Below, in pieces: positions 37,208 through 37,440 of a DNA stretch of 37,440 nucleotides; the stretch's first letter is position 1, and every line of letters begins with the position of its first letter. Where the stretch lies: assembly GCA_029007845.1 (NCBI GenBank), contig JAQXIP010000040.1:1-37440 (forward strand), given 5' to 3'. The notes under the pieces are model-generated. The model searched no databases. It saw only the letters and a program-made list of their open reading frames with translations, and was not told the origin of the DNA. Position numbers and translations under genes: made by a program. Origin of the DNA: Clostridiales bacterium (GTDB lineage Bacteria > Bacillota > Clostridia > Lachnospirales > Lachnospiraceae).

Positions 37208-37440
37208 TTATGATTCAACGATAGCCAGAATATCCTCCTGACTTACAATCTTGTATTCTTCATCATCAATCTTTACTTCCGTACCAGCATATTCAGAAAG
37301 AATCACCTGATCTCCTTCTTTTACCTGCATATCCATTTTCCTGCCATCTTTACATTCTCCTGGTCCCACTGCAATAACCACGGCTTCCTGCGTTTTCTCC
37401 TTTGCACTATCTGGCAGAATGATTCCTGATTCTGTCTTTT
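37208..37440 (-). CDS. groES: Co-chaperonin GroES (partial, 5' end outside window)
   Basis: The last 76 residues of GroES, ending at TAA 37208. The visible part begins KTESGIILPDSAKEKTQ, which includes the mobile loop that contacts GroEL (GIILPDSA). It continues through the AVGPGE and EGDQVILSEYAG segments to ILAIVES. The beginning, promoter and any HrcA operator lie beyond 37440. Confidence 0.95.
   Translation of the reverse strand, partial: KTESGIILPDSAKEKTQEAVVIAVGPGECKDGRKMDMQVKEGDQVILSEYAGTEVKIDDEEYKIVSQEDILAIVES

Overview
The window is a gene-dense piece of a Firmicutes chromosome, most likely from the family Lachnospiraceae (gut Clostridia). This is inferred from the FtsEX/M23/CtpA cluster, the PucR-type regulator beside a UgpC/MsmK ATPase, a T-box leader, a Bacillus-type SOS box, strong AGGAGG ribosome binding sites and the protein sequences themselves. 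Every gene I can support lies on the minus strand, so gene order below runs from high to low coordinates. I saw no tRNA, rRNA, CRISPR array or complete insertion sequence.

Right end (37440-34044): the groES-groEL chaperonin operon (groES cut by the window edge) with a clear terminator, a DUF445 membrane protein, then about 500 bp holding a broken SH3-like gene remnant and a nested palindrome. Next (34040-25409): a membrane-anchored S41-type protease-like protein with a 58-residue two-helix protein. After it comes a probable operon of a very large sensor (ECF-S-like membrane domain, beta-propeller, Y_Y_Y and HD-GYP), an overlapping BMP-family solute-binding protein, a sodium symporter, and a histidine kinase whose reading frame is broken by one base. 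Two small ORFs follow (24573-24208).

Middle (24182-17408): a promoter and T-box leader (probable Phe specifier UUC) precede DAHP synthase, followed by a Dus-family tRNA-modifying enzyme and a LacI-family regulator. A 215-bp foldback element with 7-bp direct repeats sits exactly at the lacI-family stop codon, before a MATE transporter. A metal-exporter/Fur-family pair follows; its promoter carries two tandem 7-1-7 palindromes that are very likely the operator of that Fur-like protein.

Left half (17407-191): envelope genes (LytR_C-domain protein, TagA-like protein, YitT), the UgpC/MsmK ATPase with its terminator, a PucR/CdaR-type regulator, the ftsE-ftsX-M23 hydrolase-ctp protease cluster, the SOS-controlled uvrB-uvrA-yfbR operon, and guaA with promoter and terminator.

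Most of the window is conserved housekeeping DNA. The items most worth a second look are the foldback element at the lacI-family stop codon, the HD-GYP/BMP operon, the tandem Fur-type operators, the frameshifted kinase with its degenerating surroundings, and a Shine-Dalgarno separated from its start codon by a hairpin.
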